From positions 2,401,001-2,465,000 of the forward strand of contig CP071495.1 in NCBI GenBank assembly GCA_017354895.1: DNA of 64,000 nucleotides. Reading direction: 5' to 3'. The DNA is from Podospora comata (lineage: Eukaryota > Ascomycota > Sordariomycetes > Sordariales > Podosporaceae). Position numbers and translations under genes: made by a program. The notes under the pieces were generated by a model. It saw nothing but the letters and a program-made list of their open reading frames with translations. It had not been told where the DNA came from and searched no databases. Positions 1 through 13,142 of the stretch are shown here, piece after piece. How positions within the stretch are numbered: the first letter of the stretch is position 1; each line of letters opens with the position of its first letter.

Positions 1-1763
1 ATCTCCCGGTTTATCCTCCTCGATTCTATGCTCCTTTTCGGTACCGTTGCCACGACACTCTGCTGGGCCAAGTTCCATGGCCAGCGCAAGAACAGCTTCG
101 AGCCCGAGTGGTTCTTTTGGCTGTTCATGACTGGTCTTAGCATTGGTTTCGTTACCAGTGTCAAGCTGGTGGGACTCTTCGTCACTGCTCTGGTTGGTCT
201 TTACACCATTGAGGATCTCTGGAACAAGTTTGGCGACACCAAGATGCCAATCTCCACCCTCGCCGCCCACGTCGGAACTCGCGTCGTTGGTCTCATCATC
301 CTGCCCTTCCTTGTTTACCTTCTCAGCTTCGCCATCCACTTTGCGGTTCTCACCAACAGCGGTCCTGGCGATGCCCAGATGTCTTCACTTTTCCAGGCCA
401 ACTTGAGGGGGACTGAGGTCGGCAGGAACAGCCCATTGGAAGTGGCCATCGGTTCCAAGGTTACCATCAAGAATATGGGCTATGGTGGCGGTCTCCTCCA
501 CAGTCACGTTCAGACCTACCCCGAGGGCTCTGGCCAGCAACAGGTTACCTGCTACCACCACAAGGATGCCAACAACGACTGGTTCTTCTACCCCAACCGC
601 CGCGATGCCGATTACGATGCCGCTGCCGAACCCCGTTTCATTGCCGACGGCCAGACCATTCGTCTCCTTCACTCCCAGACCGGCCGCAACCTCCACTCTC
701 ACCAAATCGCTGCTCCCATCACCAAGGCCGACTGGGAAGTTTCCAGCTACGGCAACATCACTGTTGGCGACGAGAAGGACCACTGGAAGATTGAGGTTGT
801 CAGTGATGCTGCCTCCAGGGACCGCTCCAAGATCCGCACTCTTACCACCGCTTTCCGGTTAAAGCACGAGGTTTTGGGCTGCTATCTCCGCGCTGGCAAT
901 GTCAACTTGCCCCAGTGGGGTTTCAAGCAGATTGAGGTTACCTGCACCAAGGACAACAAGCCTCGCGACACCTACACCCACTGGAACATTGAGTCTCACA
1001 TTAACGAGAAGCGTAAGTCAGGATTATGAAGTGTGACAAGACCCTTACTAACTGTCGATAGTCCCTCCTGGAGACCCTGGCCAGTACAGGTCGCCCTTCT
1101 TTAAGGACTTCGTGCACCTGGTAAGAGACTGAAAACCGGCCGCTGAATCTCGATGACGCATGCTAACTCTGCTAGAACGTTGCCATGATGACCTCCAACA
1201 ACGCCCTTGTGCCCGATCCCGATAAGCAGGACGACTTGGCTTCTCAGTGGTGGCAATGGCCCATTCTGCACGTTGGTCTCAGGATGTGCGGCTGGGACGA
1301 CAAGATCGTCAAGTACTTCCTTCTCGGCAACCCCCTCGTCTATTGGGGCTCGACTGCCGGGCTCGGTGTCTTTGGTCTTTTGACCGTCTGGTACATCCTC
1401 CGCTGGCAGAGAGGGTACAGGGAGCTTTCCCAGTTCGACATTGACCAGATCCACTACGCCGGCATCTACCCCGTCATTGGCTGGTTCCTCCACTACTTGC
1501 CCTTCGTCATCATGGCTCGTGTCACCTACGTCCACCATTACTACCCAGCCTTGTACTTCGCCATCCTCACCTTCGGTTTCCTCACCGACTGGTTCACCCG
1601 CAACCAGAAGAAGATTGTTCAGTACGCCACTTATGCCGTGCTCGACGCGACGGTCATTGGGCTGTACATTTACTTTATTCCCATCTGCTGGGGCATGACT
1701 GGTCCCAACAGGCAGTACGGCTACATGAAGTGGTTTGACACGTGGAGGATGTCGGATGCTTAA
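1..1763 (+). CDS. pmt2: Protein O-mannosyltransferase, PMT2 family (5' partial)
   Basis: Exons <1..1012, 1062..1120 and 1176..1763; the reading frame is already open at base 1, so the N-terminal catalytic part lies outside the window. PMTs are multi-pass ER membrane enzymes that move mannose from dolichyl-phosphate mannose to Ser/Thr of secretory proteins. Visible are transmembrane segments near the start, then the lumenal MIR region (GGGLLHSHVQTYPEGS, QQQVTCYHHKDANNDW) and a C-terminal block of membrane segments ending after HHYYPALYFAILTFGF. The LLHSHVQTYPEGS form of the MIR motif fits the PMT2 subfamily better than PMT1 or PMT4 (family knowledge). Both introns have GTAAG donors; TACTAAC and GCTAAC branch sites are visible. 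About 553 residues are present, consistent with the C-terminal three quarters of a protein of roughly 740. The 3' end faces the Rab gene tail to tail. Confidence 0.93.
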
Positions 1764-3038
1764 ATTCTACCACCAAGGGGATTAGGAGGATGCAAAGGGG
1801 GAAATAAAAGGGATATGTGGAAACATGTATTGTTGAAATGTTTCTTGTGTTGCTGTACGATGTTTTCGAGGCGTGTGTGGAATGGTTGATGGCGCGTTTG
1901 GTGTTGTGTGCATACCTCCTGTTTTCTTGATCGACACAAATGGTTCATCTATCTATCTGGCTTGGGCGCAACAAAATCTGGAAGGGGCGTCTGGGTGGGA
2001 TAGGTAGGGCTGTTGTGTAAAGGGAGGGGGAAGGTGTGCGGCGTTATAAAAGGGAGAGGACACACCAAAACAGCGAAGGGAAAAACGTTCATCGGGGCTC
2101 TATGAGAGCTCTCCGTCTCGTCATCACTATCTCTAGACATTAAAACTCTAATGTTTTCTTTTTGTTTTTTGTTTTTCTTTTGTTTTTGAGGTGGGGAGGG
2201 GAAGGGGAGGGAGAGGTTAGATAGATGAATGTGGATGTCTGTCGAACTCGTGTGCCTGGCTGTTCTGAACAAAACTTGCAATGTGAGATGCTGTATGGCT
2301 CTCTAACTTCAACAGCCCTCGACCATTCACGGTTGTCAGAAGCCAAGTTGCTAGGTAAGCAGACTGGCTTGCTCCTTGACCTGGGTCAAATCATCACAGT
2401 ATAGTCAAGTCGAAATGTCCATTGGTCAAATAAAGGAAACTTTGACATACGTCCTCCCTTCCAAACAGACCCAGTGGTTCAGCCCCCTAACGTAGGACAG
2501 TAAACCACCCAGACCACTGCAAATGACCTCGAGTAAGCATAACTCAGATGAACGAGATTTGTGCCGCGAATCGCAGTAGATATACTCCCAAATATATCTT
2601 TTTGCAACCCGTCACACCTAGCCCCTCCGAAATCTATCACTCAGTGGGTTTCCATCCTCGGAAGGGGGCTGACCCCCTAGGAGCTTCGACAGTCGAAACC
2701 CTCAGTCACTCAAAACGCTTCAACGCTGTAAATGCAGAAACCTAGTTACAATTGCTCTCCCTTGTCCAGTTTGTTTAGTCAAGTAAAATGATGAATAAAT
2801 AAAAAGGTGAGGGGGTATCATCTAATCTCTCCCTATGCTTTGATATGTGTGTGCGTGTGTGTGTGTGTGTCTTTTGGACCCTTGTGTATCTTTTTGCTCC
2901 GGTGACTTGCCTTGCTTGCTCTCGACAACAACACACCCTGCTCCCTTTTGCAACTCAACCCTCAGCATTACTATTACAGATCGTCCTGCCCCTGCTCCCC
3001 CATAGTAACTCGCCCTCACCCCCAACCAGACTCATTAC
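1764..3038. other. Intergenic, tail-to-tail 3' UTR region
   Basis: This stretch lies between the stop codons of the PMT2 gene and the Rab gene. It holds a T-rich tract around 2155-2190 and a GT repeat at 2846-2870. No ORF here looks coding. Confidence 0.7.
2846..2870. repeat. (TG/GT)n dinucleotide microsatellite
   Basis: About twelve GT units interrupted by a single C, seen directly. It probably lies in the 3' UTR of the convergent Rab gene. Confidence 0.9.
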
Positions 3039-3884
3039 TCAACAGCACCCGCCCGAGCTCTTATTCGCACTGTTCGTCAACCTCACCGGCTTGCCCCCCG
3101 AGCTCCCTGGCGGCCCCCCAAAGTTCGGTCCCTTCACGCCTGACCTCCTGTCATTCAAGTCGTATTTCCCCTGTTGAATGTTCCCAAAAATCTTTTCGGC
3201 TACTCTCATAAAGGCCTTTTCTACTCCCTCCCCGCTCTTTGCGCTAGTTTCGACGTATTCAAGCACGCCATTCCTACGGGCCCACTCCTCCGCTTCTTGC
3301 CGTGAGACCTCGCGCTTGTTCTGCCCTCCCTCTGCTTCTGGCGAGGCCAGATCGGCCTTGTTACCCACGAGAACAACGACGATGTCGGGCTCGGCGATCT
3401 GGCGGAGGTCGTTGAGCCAGTCGGTGACGTGCGTAAAGGTGGACTTGCGGGTGAGATCGAAGACCAAGAGCGCACCGGATGCGCCGCGAAAGTAGGATCT
3501 CGTGACGGACTTGTACGTTTCTTGTCCGGCAGTGTCCCAGAGGGAAAGCTTCATGTGCTTTTGGGAGGCAGCAGCGGCTGCTTCGGACTGGGGGGTAGGG
3601 ACTGTTGGGGGTTTTGGGAGGCCGGCTGGGGGCTTGCCGTTGGCAGGTTTTGGGGAAGACGGAGTGGACGGTATTGGGGTTGAGGTAGAGCACTCTTCTG
3701 TGGTGGTGGAATAAGGGGGACCGACGGGGACGATGCGAGAGCCAAACTCCACGCCGATGGTTACGTCATGATGGGTAACGAAGCGGCCTTCGCAGAGACG
3801 TATGGTCAGGGAGGATTTACCACAGCCTGAGTCGCCTATGCATACTAGCTTTGCGATATAGTCCCAGGCGGGTTGGGAAGTCAT
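3039..3884 (-). CDS. Rab-family small GTPase (Rab2/Rab4-like) with interswitch insertion
   Basis: Single exon, 281 residues. It is a membrane-traffic GTPase: P-loop GDSGCGKS (17-24), switch I VTIGVEFGS (41-49), DTAGQE (117-122), NKAD (175-178), SAK (214-216), and a C-terminal CC predicted to be geranylgeranylated. The switch region plus RSYFRGASGALLVFDL matches the Rab2/Rab4/Rab14 group; fungal members are sometimes called Ypt4. Typical Rabs have about 205-215 residues. The excess is mainly a Pro/Ser/Thr/Ala-rich stretch at residues 56-108, placed between the beta2 strand (RIVPV) and beta3 ([12 protein letters not shown]). The stretch is in frame and no convincing splice donor was seen at its edges, so it is read as part of the protein. 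The start is the first ATG before the conserved WDYIAKLVCIG block. Which Rab paralogue this is remains uncertain. Confidence 0.9.
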   Translation of the reverse strand: MTSQPAWDYIAKLVCIGDSGCGKSSLTIRLCEGRFVTHHDVTIGVEFGSRIVPVGPPYSTTTEECSTSTPIPSTPSSPKPANGKPPAGLPKPPTVPTPQSEAAAAASQKHMKLSLWDTAGQETYKSVTRSYFRGASGALLVFDLTRKSTFTHVTDWLNDLRQIAEPDIVVVLVGNKADLASPEAEGGQNKREVSRQEAEEWARRNGVLEYVETSAKSGEGVEKAFMRVAEKIFGNIQQGKYDLNDRRSGVKGPNFGGPPGSSGGKPVRLTNSANKSSGGCC

Positions 3885-5267
3885 GAGGGTTGGTGGGGAG
3901 GGGGGGATTTGACGGGAGCGAGGACGGAGTAGGAGGAGGAGGAGGCGAGGGTTGGGACTTGGGAAAGAGAGGGAGGACGGATGTGTGTCTCGGGGTTGGT
4001 TTTGTGTCTTGTGTGTGTGTGTGTTGCGATGGAGAACCTGCGGGCTATCGACAAAATCGAGAGGCTATTAGCGTTCGTCGGCGTGGATCAGGCGAGTTGA
4101 TGCACGTCGTTCCGTTAGGACTTGGCGGACAGGGGACTTGGTCTCTGGGTGATCAAGAGATATTATCCGTAGCAAAGGGTGTCGTACAAATGTCGGGCTT
4201 GCTGGTGTCGGGCAGTGGTACGTTTTGGGCTGGCTACTGGTTGACTGGTTGGTTGGTTGTGTGATGTGAGAAGAGAAAAGCGGTTTGGCAGTTGACAGTT
4301 GACAGCTCCTGATGTTTGAGGGAAGGGTTGAAGCTTGGGTGGTAAGCTCGCTCCCATGTTCCACTTGTCCACGGGTGGATCAGCATCCAGCTGATGTGTG
4401 TTGCAGCAGGTGATGGGGCCTGGCCAGCCGTTATCAGTGACGCAAGATGCCGATAACACTCCCCTCCAGTTGCAGATGCATTATGGCGGTCTGGCTGAAC
4501 GATGTGACTGCGTCATGGGACACTGTGCCGATATGCCTTCTTTCATCTGGCCGTAGGACTGAATAGCTGCAACAAAGAGAGAGATAACAGCATTCTTTAC
4601 TTACCGGTATATCTAAGCTGCTTTGTGTTGCTGTCCTGGACCTCTGACTCAAGAGCTCTCTTGTTCGGTGGGTAAGCTAATATGTAAGTAGTGAGGACTT
4701 CCCCACATAGGATCAGCAGCCTACGTGGGATAGTTGCATAACCGCAAGGGTGCTTTGAGCCTAGCGAGTGTCGGAAAAGGTGCATGGGGGCTTGCAGCAC
4801 CTGGTCATCGGCCGCCAGTCATGTCCATCGCCTGCGTCGGTTGCGTCTTGCGTGGTGAGCACTGCCGGGCACAGTGCACTGGTTGCCTGCCCTTCCACGC
4901 CTTCTCATGCGACAGCTGTTTTGACTTTTGCACAACAACCGTCTCTCTACTTCTTCCCTGGGAGGCAGCAGCAAACCTTACCGTATCTTCGGAAACATCT
5001 CCTCTCCCCGGAAACTAGACCTTTCGAAGACACCAGAGTCGTACTGATTTGAGGAACTATACTGTCCCGTCTCGAGTCATCATCATTACATATCTCTGAG
5101 GACATACTGCTCCCATCCACACACTATTAGCCAGCCGCCCTGCCCGATCCTACCCCCTCTCCTCGTTCTATTTCCCCTCTGGACCACTCAGCAACTGCCA
5201 ATACTCGATCGAGTGTGTCTGCGAGGAAACAAACGCCCTCTCTGGAGGGTGACGGGAGTTTATCGAC
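3885..5267. other. Intergenic, divergent promoter region (Rab / CTL gene)
   Basis: About 1.4 kb between two divergently transcribed genes. The part near the Rab start is G-rich on the plus strand. CT-rich sequence at about 5100-5200 precedes the CTL gene and probably belongs to its leader. No coding sequence recognised. Confidence 0.65.
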
Positions 5268-7576
5268 ATGTTCTCTGAATGTAAGTTTGCCTGGGGTCAG
5301 CCGCTGCTGCTCTCGTGTCTTACGGACACCCGCTTATGCCATTTCCAGATGCCTCTAAATTCCTTGCGCAGTCGCAGTCGAGGTTCTCCAACTTTGCCGG
5401 CCAGCCAGATAACGTCGACAGGCCATCACAGCCGTCCGGATGGCAGAATAGAGGCGCGCGATTCGGGGGACGTTCCTATCTCGGTCGGGGCGGCGGTGGA
5501 AACCCGTATCAAACCAGCAACTCCCGGTTCGGTAGTATGGCAGCCTTCGGTTCGAGGTACAATCAGGACGCCCCGTTGTTCCAACCCCCACTAGATCACG
5601 ATGAGGAAGACGAAGAAGAGAGAGATCGAGAGGCCGCAGACATTTATGCTTTGCAACAATCACGCCGTGTTCTCGCCGCCGGCCGACTCGAAGAAAGCAC
5701 CGAAACAGATAACGATGGGAGCCGCGCTTCGATAGAGCAAAGCCAGGAGTATGAAGGATCTGGGTCTCTTGGGGAACGTCTCCGAGGCATCCGGAGTAGC
5801 TGGAACGGCCCCAAGAAGTACAAGAGGGCGACCATGGAAGAGGAGCCACCAACAGAACGGCCGGAGCCGAGGAAGCACATACGTGAAATATCGAGGGATA
5901 GCACGGATACCAAAGGGATGGAAGATGTTGGTCTAGAATCAACCATCGCCTACAGCGAACCACCAGCGGACTTGATGATGGAGGACAGTACCCCTCCGGC
6001 CTTCCAAAAGTTCAGGTCGCCTGGCGGTCCGTCGCGCCCGCTGCTTAGGAGAGATTCTGGCGAGGATTCGGAGCTTGGACTGCGACCGCCCAGCTCAGTC
6101 GGGACAGAAGTTAATGCCACTGCGCTGCCGCCAGCATCGGATGGAGAAATGTTTCGACACGACGCCTTCTTTGCCTGGATCTACCTGATCGCCCAAGCAT
6201 CCCTGTTTGCTACCTTTGTCCTAATCTTCATGCATACAAGTGGTAACAAGGCATCTGGAGACACTATCTACACCACGCTCAAGGCATCTTTCCATCTGCT
6301 GGCTGTCGACACTTTGGTGGCCATCATAGTCTCCATGGTATGGTTGGCGGCGCTGCGGTCGTTCGTCCGACCGCTTGTTATCCTGGTGTTGGTGGCGGTG
6401 CCAATAATCCTCTTATCGTTTTCGTTGTATCCGTTCATTTCGAGTTATCAGGAGACTGGTGGTAGTTCACGATTCCAGGATACAGCCATGAGATGGGCAG
6501 CGACGATCCCTGGTATATGGGCACTGATATGGGTATACATGGTTTGGAAAGGCCGGGAGTCTATTCAGTCTGCTATGAGCATTCTTGATTTCTCGAGCCG
6601 CATCCTGACGGCGAATTCAGCTCTTATTTTAGTTGGCATGGGCTGCCTTGCTGCTGTGGTGCTCTGGACGTGGACTTGGCTTTTCATGTTCACTAGAGTA
6701 TTTCTCGGTGGAAGCTTCTCCAGCAAGCTCGCCAGGTTCATCATCAGCGCTTCGACTTGGTGGCTGGGGGCGTACTTTATACTCATGTACCTCTGGACGC
6801 TGTCGATCATCTCCGCGGTTCAGCGGAGCACAACAGCGGCGACGGTGTCGCAGTGGTATTTCCATCGGAATGCGGTTCCAGCTCCATCTAGTAGGGACGT
6901 TGTTTCCGCTGCCCTGAGCCATGCCATGACCACCATCTTTGGAACCATCAGCTTGTCGACGTTGCTAGCTCTTGCGATCCGCCTACCCCTACTGGTTTTG
7001 CCGCGGAGACTGGCTCATATCCTGACCATGTTTGTCTACTCGTTCATTCCGACCCCGATCGCGGCGTTGACGAACCCGTTGACCTTGACATATGCGGCCA
7101 TCCACTCGCAACCGCTGTCGATTTCGGCCAGGGGTCTGTCATCGATGGAATTCCTGGCACCCCAACGGCCTACCACTACTCTCACACCTGCCGCGTTGCC
7201 CAAGCATAACAAGCATTCGCCTCTTCTTCCCTACCGGCTTGCGAAGCTGATCCTTCACGCCACGCGCTTCATGATGGCCATTGCGCTGGGATTTGCGGGG
7301 TGGGTCATGACTGCGAAGCAACTCGAAATCGAAAGGCAGGGCAAGGTGGGCATCCGGGGAAGCGCCTATGCGTATGTGGTTGGGTTAATCGCCAGCTTCA
7401 TAGGCTGGGGCATTTTGGGAGCCATGGAGGGTATTCTCAGCGGCATTGTTGATGGCGTAGTGGTCTGCTATGGCAGCGAGAAGAGAATGTTGACCGGAGC
7501 GGGAGGATACTGCATGGAGGCGGCGAACCTGTTTGGGGATAGAAGGGGACAGGATGACAGAGAGTCTATCTATTAG
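5268..7576 (+). CDS. CTL/SLC44 family membrane protein (Pns1/Ctl1-like)
   Basis: Two exons, 5268..5280 and 5349..7576, encode 746 residues; the first exon is only 13 nt (ATG TTC TCT GAA T) and joins in frame to give MFSEYASKFLAQ. An in-frame ATG inside the intron (5315) would give a longer N-terminus without splicing, but the GTAAGT donor and TTCCAG acceptor favour the spliced form. The first ~270 residues are charged, Gly/Arg-rich and predicted disordered and cytosolic. The rest has about ten hydrophobic segments and C-terminal CTL-domain hallmarks: SQWYFHRN, IFGTISLSTLL, VVVCYGSEKR and GYCMEAANLF. Family members are choline-transporter-like proteins; the S. pombe homologue Ctl1 is linked to autophagy. 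Substrate cannot be told from sequence. Confidence 0.88.
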
Positions 7577-8488
7577 AGAGACTTTTTTTCTTTTTTTTTC
7601 TTTTTTTTGGAACTTTTTGGTTTTTTTTTATATGCTCAAGCGCGGCGTTGTTGTGGATTATCATTATTATGGAACACACATTAGGAATGGGATGAAAGAA
7701 TGATTGGTTTAAGTTTTCTTGTTTATTTAATAGTGGTGGTAGGGATTACCGGGAGTAGAGAGTATTGCATGGACTGGTGTCCGGTAGAACGGAGACGGGG
7801 TTGTATAGGGGTTGACTCTAACTTGAAGAGCAGCATCGTTATAGTGAACAGGATTACCTGTGTCGTTACAAACTAGAATTGAATCATGATATTCTATTTT
7901 GTTACTGCCGCACGCTGCGGGGCTGTGTAGGTCTGGGCAGGAGGGAGAATGCGACTCGCTCTCTATGGAATCAGATGGACAGCCATCTCATGTCACACGT
8001 CCGGAGCACGATGCCATGGCGCCTTCCCGTCCCGGATCAAACCAAGAAGGGGGCTGTGCAAATGGCCGGGTGAAGTCGAAAGTCCGCCGTTCGTCTTTTG
8101 CCCCTCACTGAGCAGCTCTCCCTCCAACATCATCATACGCCACACTCGACTACGTATGCTTTGTCGAGCAGGTGTGAAAAAGGTGCCTCCTCTTATCAAG
8201 CATCTGTTATAAAAGGGTATGCACATGAATTCTGTTGTTATTCTCGTGTTCTCTTGCTCACTTTTCGAAACATTTTTCTCTTATATTGACCAAACTTCCC
8301 TCTCTTCTCGATTGCCCCTCTTTCGTCATCATAGCTCGTTCTTGATCACTGTGCCCCGCCATTTCCCCTGACAAGACAGATCTTGCCACTTACACCAAAG
8401 TAGTCACGAAAAAGATATCCTAGAAATCGGCATTTTCAGCATTTCATTTTGCCGTTCAACAATCAGCTTGCTATTATCCCACAAAAAC
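7577..8488. other. Intergenic between CTL and WW genes
   Basis: About 0.9 kb. It begins with a T-rich 3' UTR tract (7580-7630) and ends with the CT-rich leader of the next gene. No gene recognised. Confidence 0.65.
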
Positions 8489-9520
8489 ATGGCCGACTTT
8501 GACGCTCCCACCGGCCCTCCCCCGCCCAAGGTGCCAGAAGGCTGGGTCGCGCGCTGGAACGACCAGTACAAAGAATGGTTAGTGGTTTCTTCCCCTCCCC
8601 CCCCCTCTACCCAATCCCCATTACTAACATTTGTTAGGTTCTACGTAAACACCTACACCAAAAAGTCCCAATGGGAAAAACCCACCGAGCCGGCCATCCC
8701 GCCCCGCGATGACGCTCCTGCCGGTCCGCCCCCGAGTTACACCGCCGGGGATAATAAACCTGTTGTTGTTTCTGATGCAAAGGTCAATCCTTACGATAAT
8801 ACCAACCAGTCGACTACGGGCGGTGCGTCCGGATCTGGGACCCATCAAACCGAAAGCGAAGACGAACGCCTGGCTAGGCAGCTACAGGCGGAGGAGGACG
8901 CTAGGGCGCGGTCTCATGGGGGTACTACAACGCCGCAGCAGAGCTTTCCGGGACAGCTCCCGCCTAGACCGGATAATCTTGAGAAGGGGAAGAGTTTCTT
9001 GGGGAAGTTGTTTGGGGGGAAGAAGGGGGGCGGTGGTAGTCATGGGTCGGGGGGGACATTGGGTGGGTTGGGGGGGTTGATGGCTAATCGCCCTGGGAGT
9101 CACAGTCAGTATCCGGGGGGTTATGGAGGGCCGGCGCCGCCTCCTCAGGGGGCTTATGGTGGTGGTGGTTATCCTCCTCAGGGAGGGTACGGCGGTTATC
9201 CTCCTCAGCAGGGGTATGGAGGTTACCCTCCTCAGCAGGGTTATCCGCAGCAGGGTTATGGGGGTTATCCTCCTCAGGGGGGGTATGGGGGTTATCCTCA
9301 GCAGGGCTATGGTGCTCACGGTAGGCCCGCGAAGAGCGGTCCTGGGATGGGGATGATGGCTGGTGGTGCGGCGTTGGGTGTGGGTGCTGGATTGCTTGGT
9401 GGTGCGTTGGTTGCGGATGCGATACATGACAATCAGCAGGAGGCTTATCAGGAGGGGTATCAGGATGGGGCGGAGGGGGATTTTGGTGGGGGGGATGATT
9501 TTGGGGGTGGTGATTTCTAG
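8489..9520 (+). CDS. WW-domain protein with Gly/Pro/Tyr-rich tail
   Basis: Exons 8489..8577 and 8638..9520, 323 residues. A single WW domain (residues ~15-46) has both signature tryptophans (W19, W42) and the closing proline P45; the intron falls inside the domain after KEW. WW domains bind proline-rich peptides, so this is likely an adaptor. The middle is charged (ESEDERLARQLQAEEDARAR), followed by tandem GGYPPQ/GYPQQ repeats, a small Gly/Ala-rich hydrophobic segment (GGAALGVGAGLLGGALVADA) and an acidic Gly/Asp/Phe tail. The start ATG sits in a good context (AAAAACATGG). The 60-nt intron is a multiple of three and has no stop codon. Biological role unknown. Confidence 0.85.
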   Translation: MADFDAPTGPPPPKVPEGWVARWNDQYKEWLVVSSPPPPSTQSPLLTFVRFYVNTYTKKSQWEKPTEPAIPPRDDAPAGPPPSYTAGDNKPVVVSDAKVNPYDNTNQSTTGGASGSGTHQTESEDERLARQLQAEEDARARSHGGTTTPQQSFPGQLPPRPDNLEKGKSFLGKLFGGKKGGGGSHGSGGTLGGLGGLMANRPGSHSQYPGGYGGPAPPPQGAYGGGGYPPQGGYGGYPPQQGYGGYPPQQGYPQQGYGGYPPQGGYGGYPQQGYGAHGRPAKSGPGMGMMAGGAALGVGAGLLGGALVADAIHDNQQEAYQEGYQDGAEGDFGGGDDFGGGDF

Positions 9521-10387
9521 ATTGGCCTCTAGAGTTGTGGTGGTGTGAAGAGGAAGAGTTGGGTGGTTGGTTGTTTTCTTGTTGTCTCTATTACCCCTCT
9601 GTGTTTTTCTTTGCTGTGTCTGGTGTTTTCTGTGAACCTATGGTTGGGATGGCTTAGCATGGTGTCTACGAAGAGTTGCAGATGGTGTATGTTTGTATAT
9701 ACATGTTATGAATAAATGAGACCAGACTGTTATGCTCTCGGGTCAACGTATGTCTGCTATTGTGTTGCGCAACGCTGGCTGCTATAACAAGTAATGTGAG
9801 TTATGGAACGCCATTATGAGCTGAGACTACAGAATGTGTATAGTCAGTTACACGTAGTTGACTAGCAGAACCGTGATGTTTTGTGTTGGTTGTGATGACT
9901 TCATATTCCAAATACGGTATCATCCTGAGTCCGAAGAGAAGGGGACCGAGGGCTGGGAGACGTCCGAGATCAGCAGAGGATATGAGGCTTGGGTTGTTGC
10001 CTTTGCTATTATTACCGCCAACAATAACAAGAAGGGGCGGTGGTGGTAGTGTAGCTACTAGTTCCGAGGTAGTAGATGAATGTGTGGTAAAACTGTCACC
10101 GACTTCACCTTCTTCGTCTTTACCTTAGAAGTCAGGCAAAGGTTGCTGGCTCCTTTTGGGAAGATCTTATTCTCCAGTGTTTGCTACTGTGGCCCTGACA
10201 ATGAACAGCAAGATACCACAAGTGTCTCTCATCGTATATGTTGACCATTCTAACCAAAAAACACCCAACCCATGCAAATACATTTGCCCCTCTTCTTCCC
10301 TTTTGTTTCCCACGCTTTATACAACTTTCTATACATATACCATATCCACACCCCATCCCTTCCCTTCCCAACTCCCCTCCCCCCAAT
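9521..10387. other. Intergenic, tail-to-tail 3' region
   Basis: Between the WW gene and EMC7. The half near EMC7 (10280-10390) is pyrimidine-rich on the plus strand. Nothing else recognised. Confidence 0.65.
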
Positions 10388-11231
10388 TCACCTGTTCTTC
10401 TTCTTCCCCCCACCATTATTCCCCCCCTTATTATCCTCCTTACCCCCACCGCTCCCAGCCAAGAAAGCAGCCATATCAAAATTCCCCATCCCCCCTCCCC
10501 CCTGCTGCCCGCTCGCCGCCCCCATCAGCGCATTCATCGGGTTACTCTTTTGCTGCTCCTCCCACTCGGCGCGCATTTCCGGGTCCACTATCATTCATCA
10601 CATTAGCAATCTATCCCACCCCTGTTTTTTCCTCATCAAGAAACCTACTATTCTCAATCAACTTTGGCATCCCAAAAAACAACCCCATCGAAACCAAACT
10701 CAGCAGGATAATCGGGTTCTTGAAGATGCTCAGCACCGAAAACGAACTCCTCTCCATGAAATAGCTCTTTTGGCCGGCCATCCTCGCCACAACCACCATC
10801 ATCCCTGATTTCCCGTCCGACACCTCAGTAGAGACTTTCTCCCCTTTGTTTCCCCAGTCGTTGCCCCTAAACGTCTCCCATGCTTCAATCTTGATGGGTG
10901 ATTGTTCTGACGGGTCCGAGGAGGAGGAGGAGGAGGAGGGGTAAATGTCCACTCTCAGGGGAAGAAACGCGTGGGTGAGGCAGTGTATGTCTAGCAGGTA
11001 AGAGCCGGGGGTGACGTTGTGGAAGTGGAAGTTGGATTTGCCCGACAATGGGGCGGAGTGGTGTTTGGTTAGGGAGTTGAGGGTCGCGTGTGTTTGGGGA
11101 AGGAGAGCGGCCGGGTTGGGGAGGGGGGCCGAGGGGGGGATGTGGACTGTTAGGGAGGTTTGAAGAGGGGGGTTGTTGTGGGTGAGGGCGGTGGCTGCCC
11201 CCAGGAGGGAGAGGAGGGTTGGTATTCTCAT
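10388..11231 (-). CDS. EMC7: ER membrane protein complex subunit 7 (EMC7)
   Basis: Exons 11231..10649 and 10587..10388 (minus strand), 260 residues. EMC inserts tail-anchored and multi-pass proteins into the ER membrane; EMC7 is a lumenal beta-sandwich subunit with one membrane anchor. Visible are a signal peptide (MRIPTLLSLLGAATALT), a beta-rich lumenal domain with FHFHNVTPGSYLLDI, a transmembrane segment (PIILLSLVSMGLFFGMPK) and the family signature MDPEMRAEWEEQQKS directly after it. That signature is created by the splice (A|TG), which supports the intron (GTAGGT donor, TGCTAAT branch, GATAG acceptor). The tail is Gly/Asn/Lys-rich. The start is set at the ATG before the signal peptide; the frame is open a little further upstream but without an ATG. 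Confidence 0.92.
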
Positions 11232-11657
11232 CGTTAGGGGTCGTGGCAAAATGTCGTTTGGATGGCTCGAAGGTTTGTGTATTCGGTAGGGAACTCGACA
11301 CTGGTTAAACGGGCGCGCGCGTGTTGGGGTGGTGGTCGACCGTTGATGCGCTTTGGGTGGAGGTTGGACAAGATTCTGTTAAGTTCCCTTGCGGAGCGGC
11401 AGCTACCCAGGTCCAAGTGACGAAACGCGGCTTACAGGGGGGCAGTGTGGTGTCTGATTGGCTGTTTCAGGGCTGGGGGCCCCTGCTGTAAACGACATCT
11501 TTCAGCCTTGGGCTGCTTGCTCTTTACATGGGTTGGATCACAGAGCTCGCAACATTCAAGATGGTATAATGGGTTGAAAGTTGAATTCTTTCTTTTATTT
11601 ATCATCCAAAAAAAACAAAAAAAAACGCTCGCTTAGGTATTACATCTCATGAATCAT
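11232..11657. other. Intergenic, EMC7 promoter and MET17-type gene terminator region
   Basis: Both flanking genes are on the minus strand, so this 426-bp gap must serve as terminator of the sulfhydrylase gene and promoter of EMC7. An A-rich run near 11608-11625 fits a 3' UTR. Confidence 0.65.

Positions 11658-13142
<1,485 letters not shown>

Noticed and set aside
8021-8034. CYS3-like ATGGCGCC palindromic site
   Set aside because: Only a partial match to the sulfur-regulator consensus and far from the sulfhydrylase gene.
8468-8488. Upstream extension of the WW protein (TTG-initiated)
   Set aside because: No ATG in the extension; the ATG at 8489 has a good context and opens the typical N-terminus.
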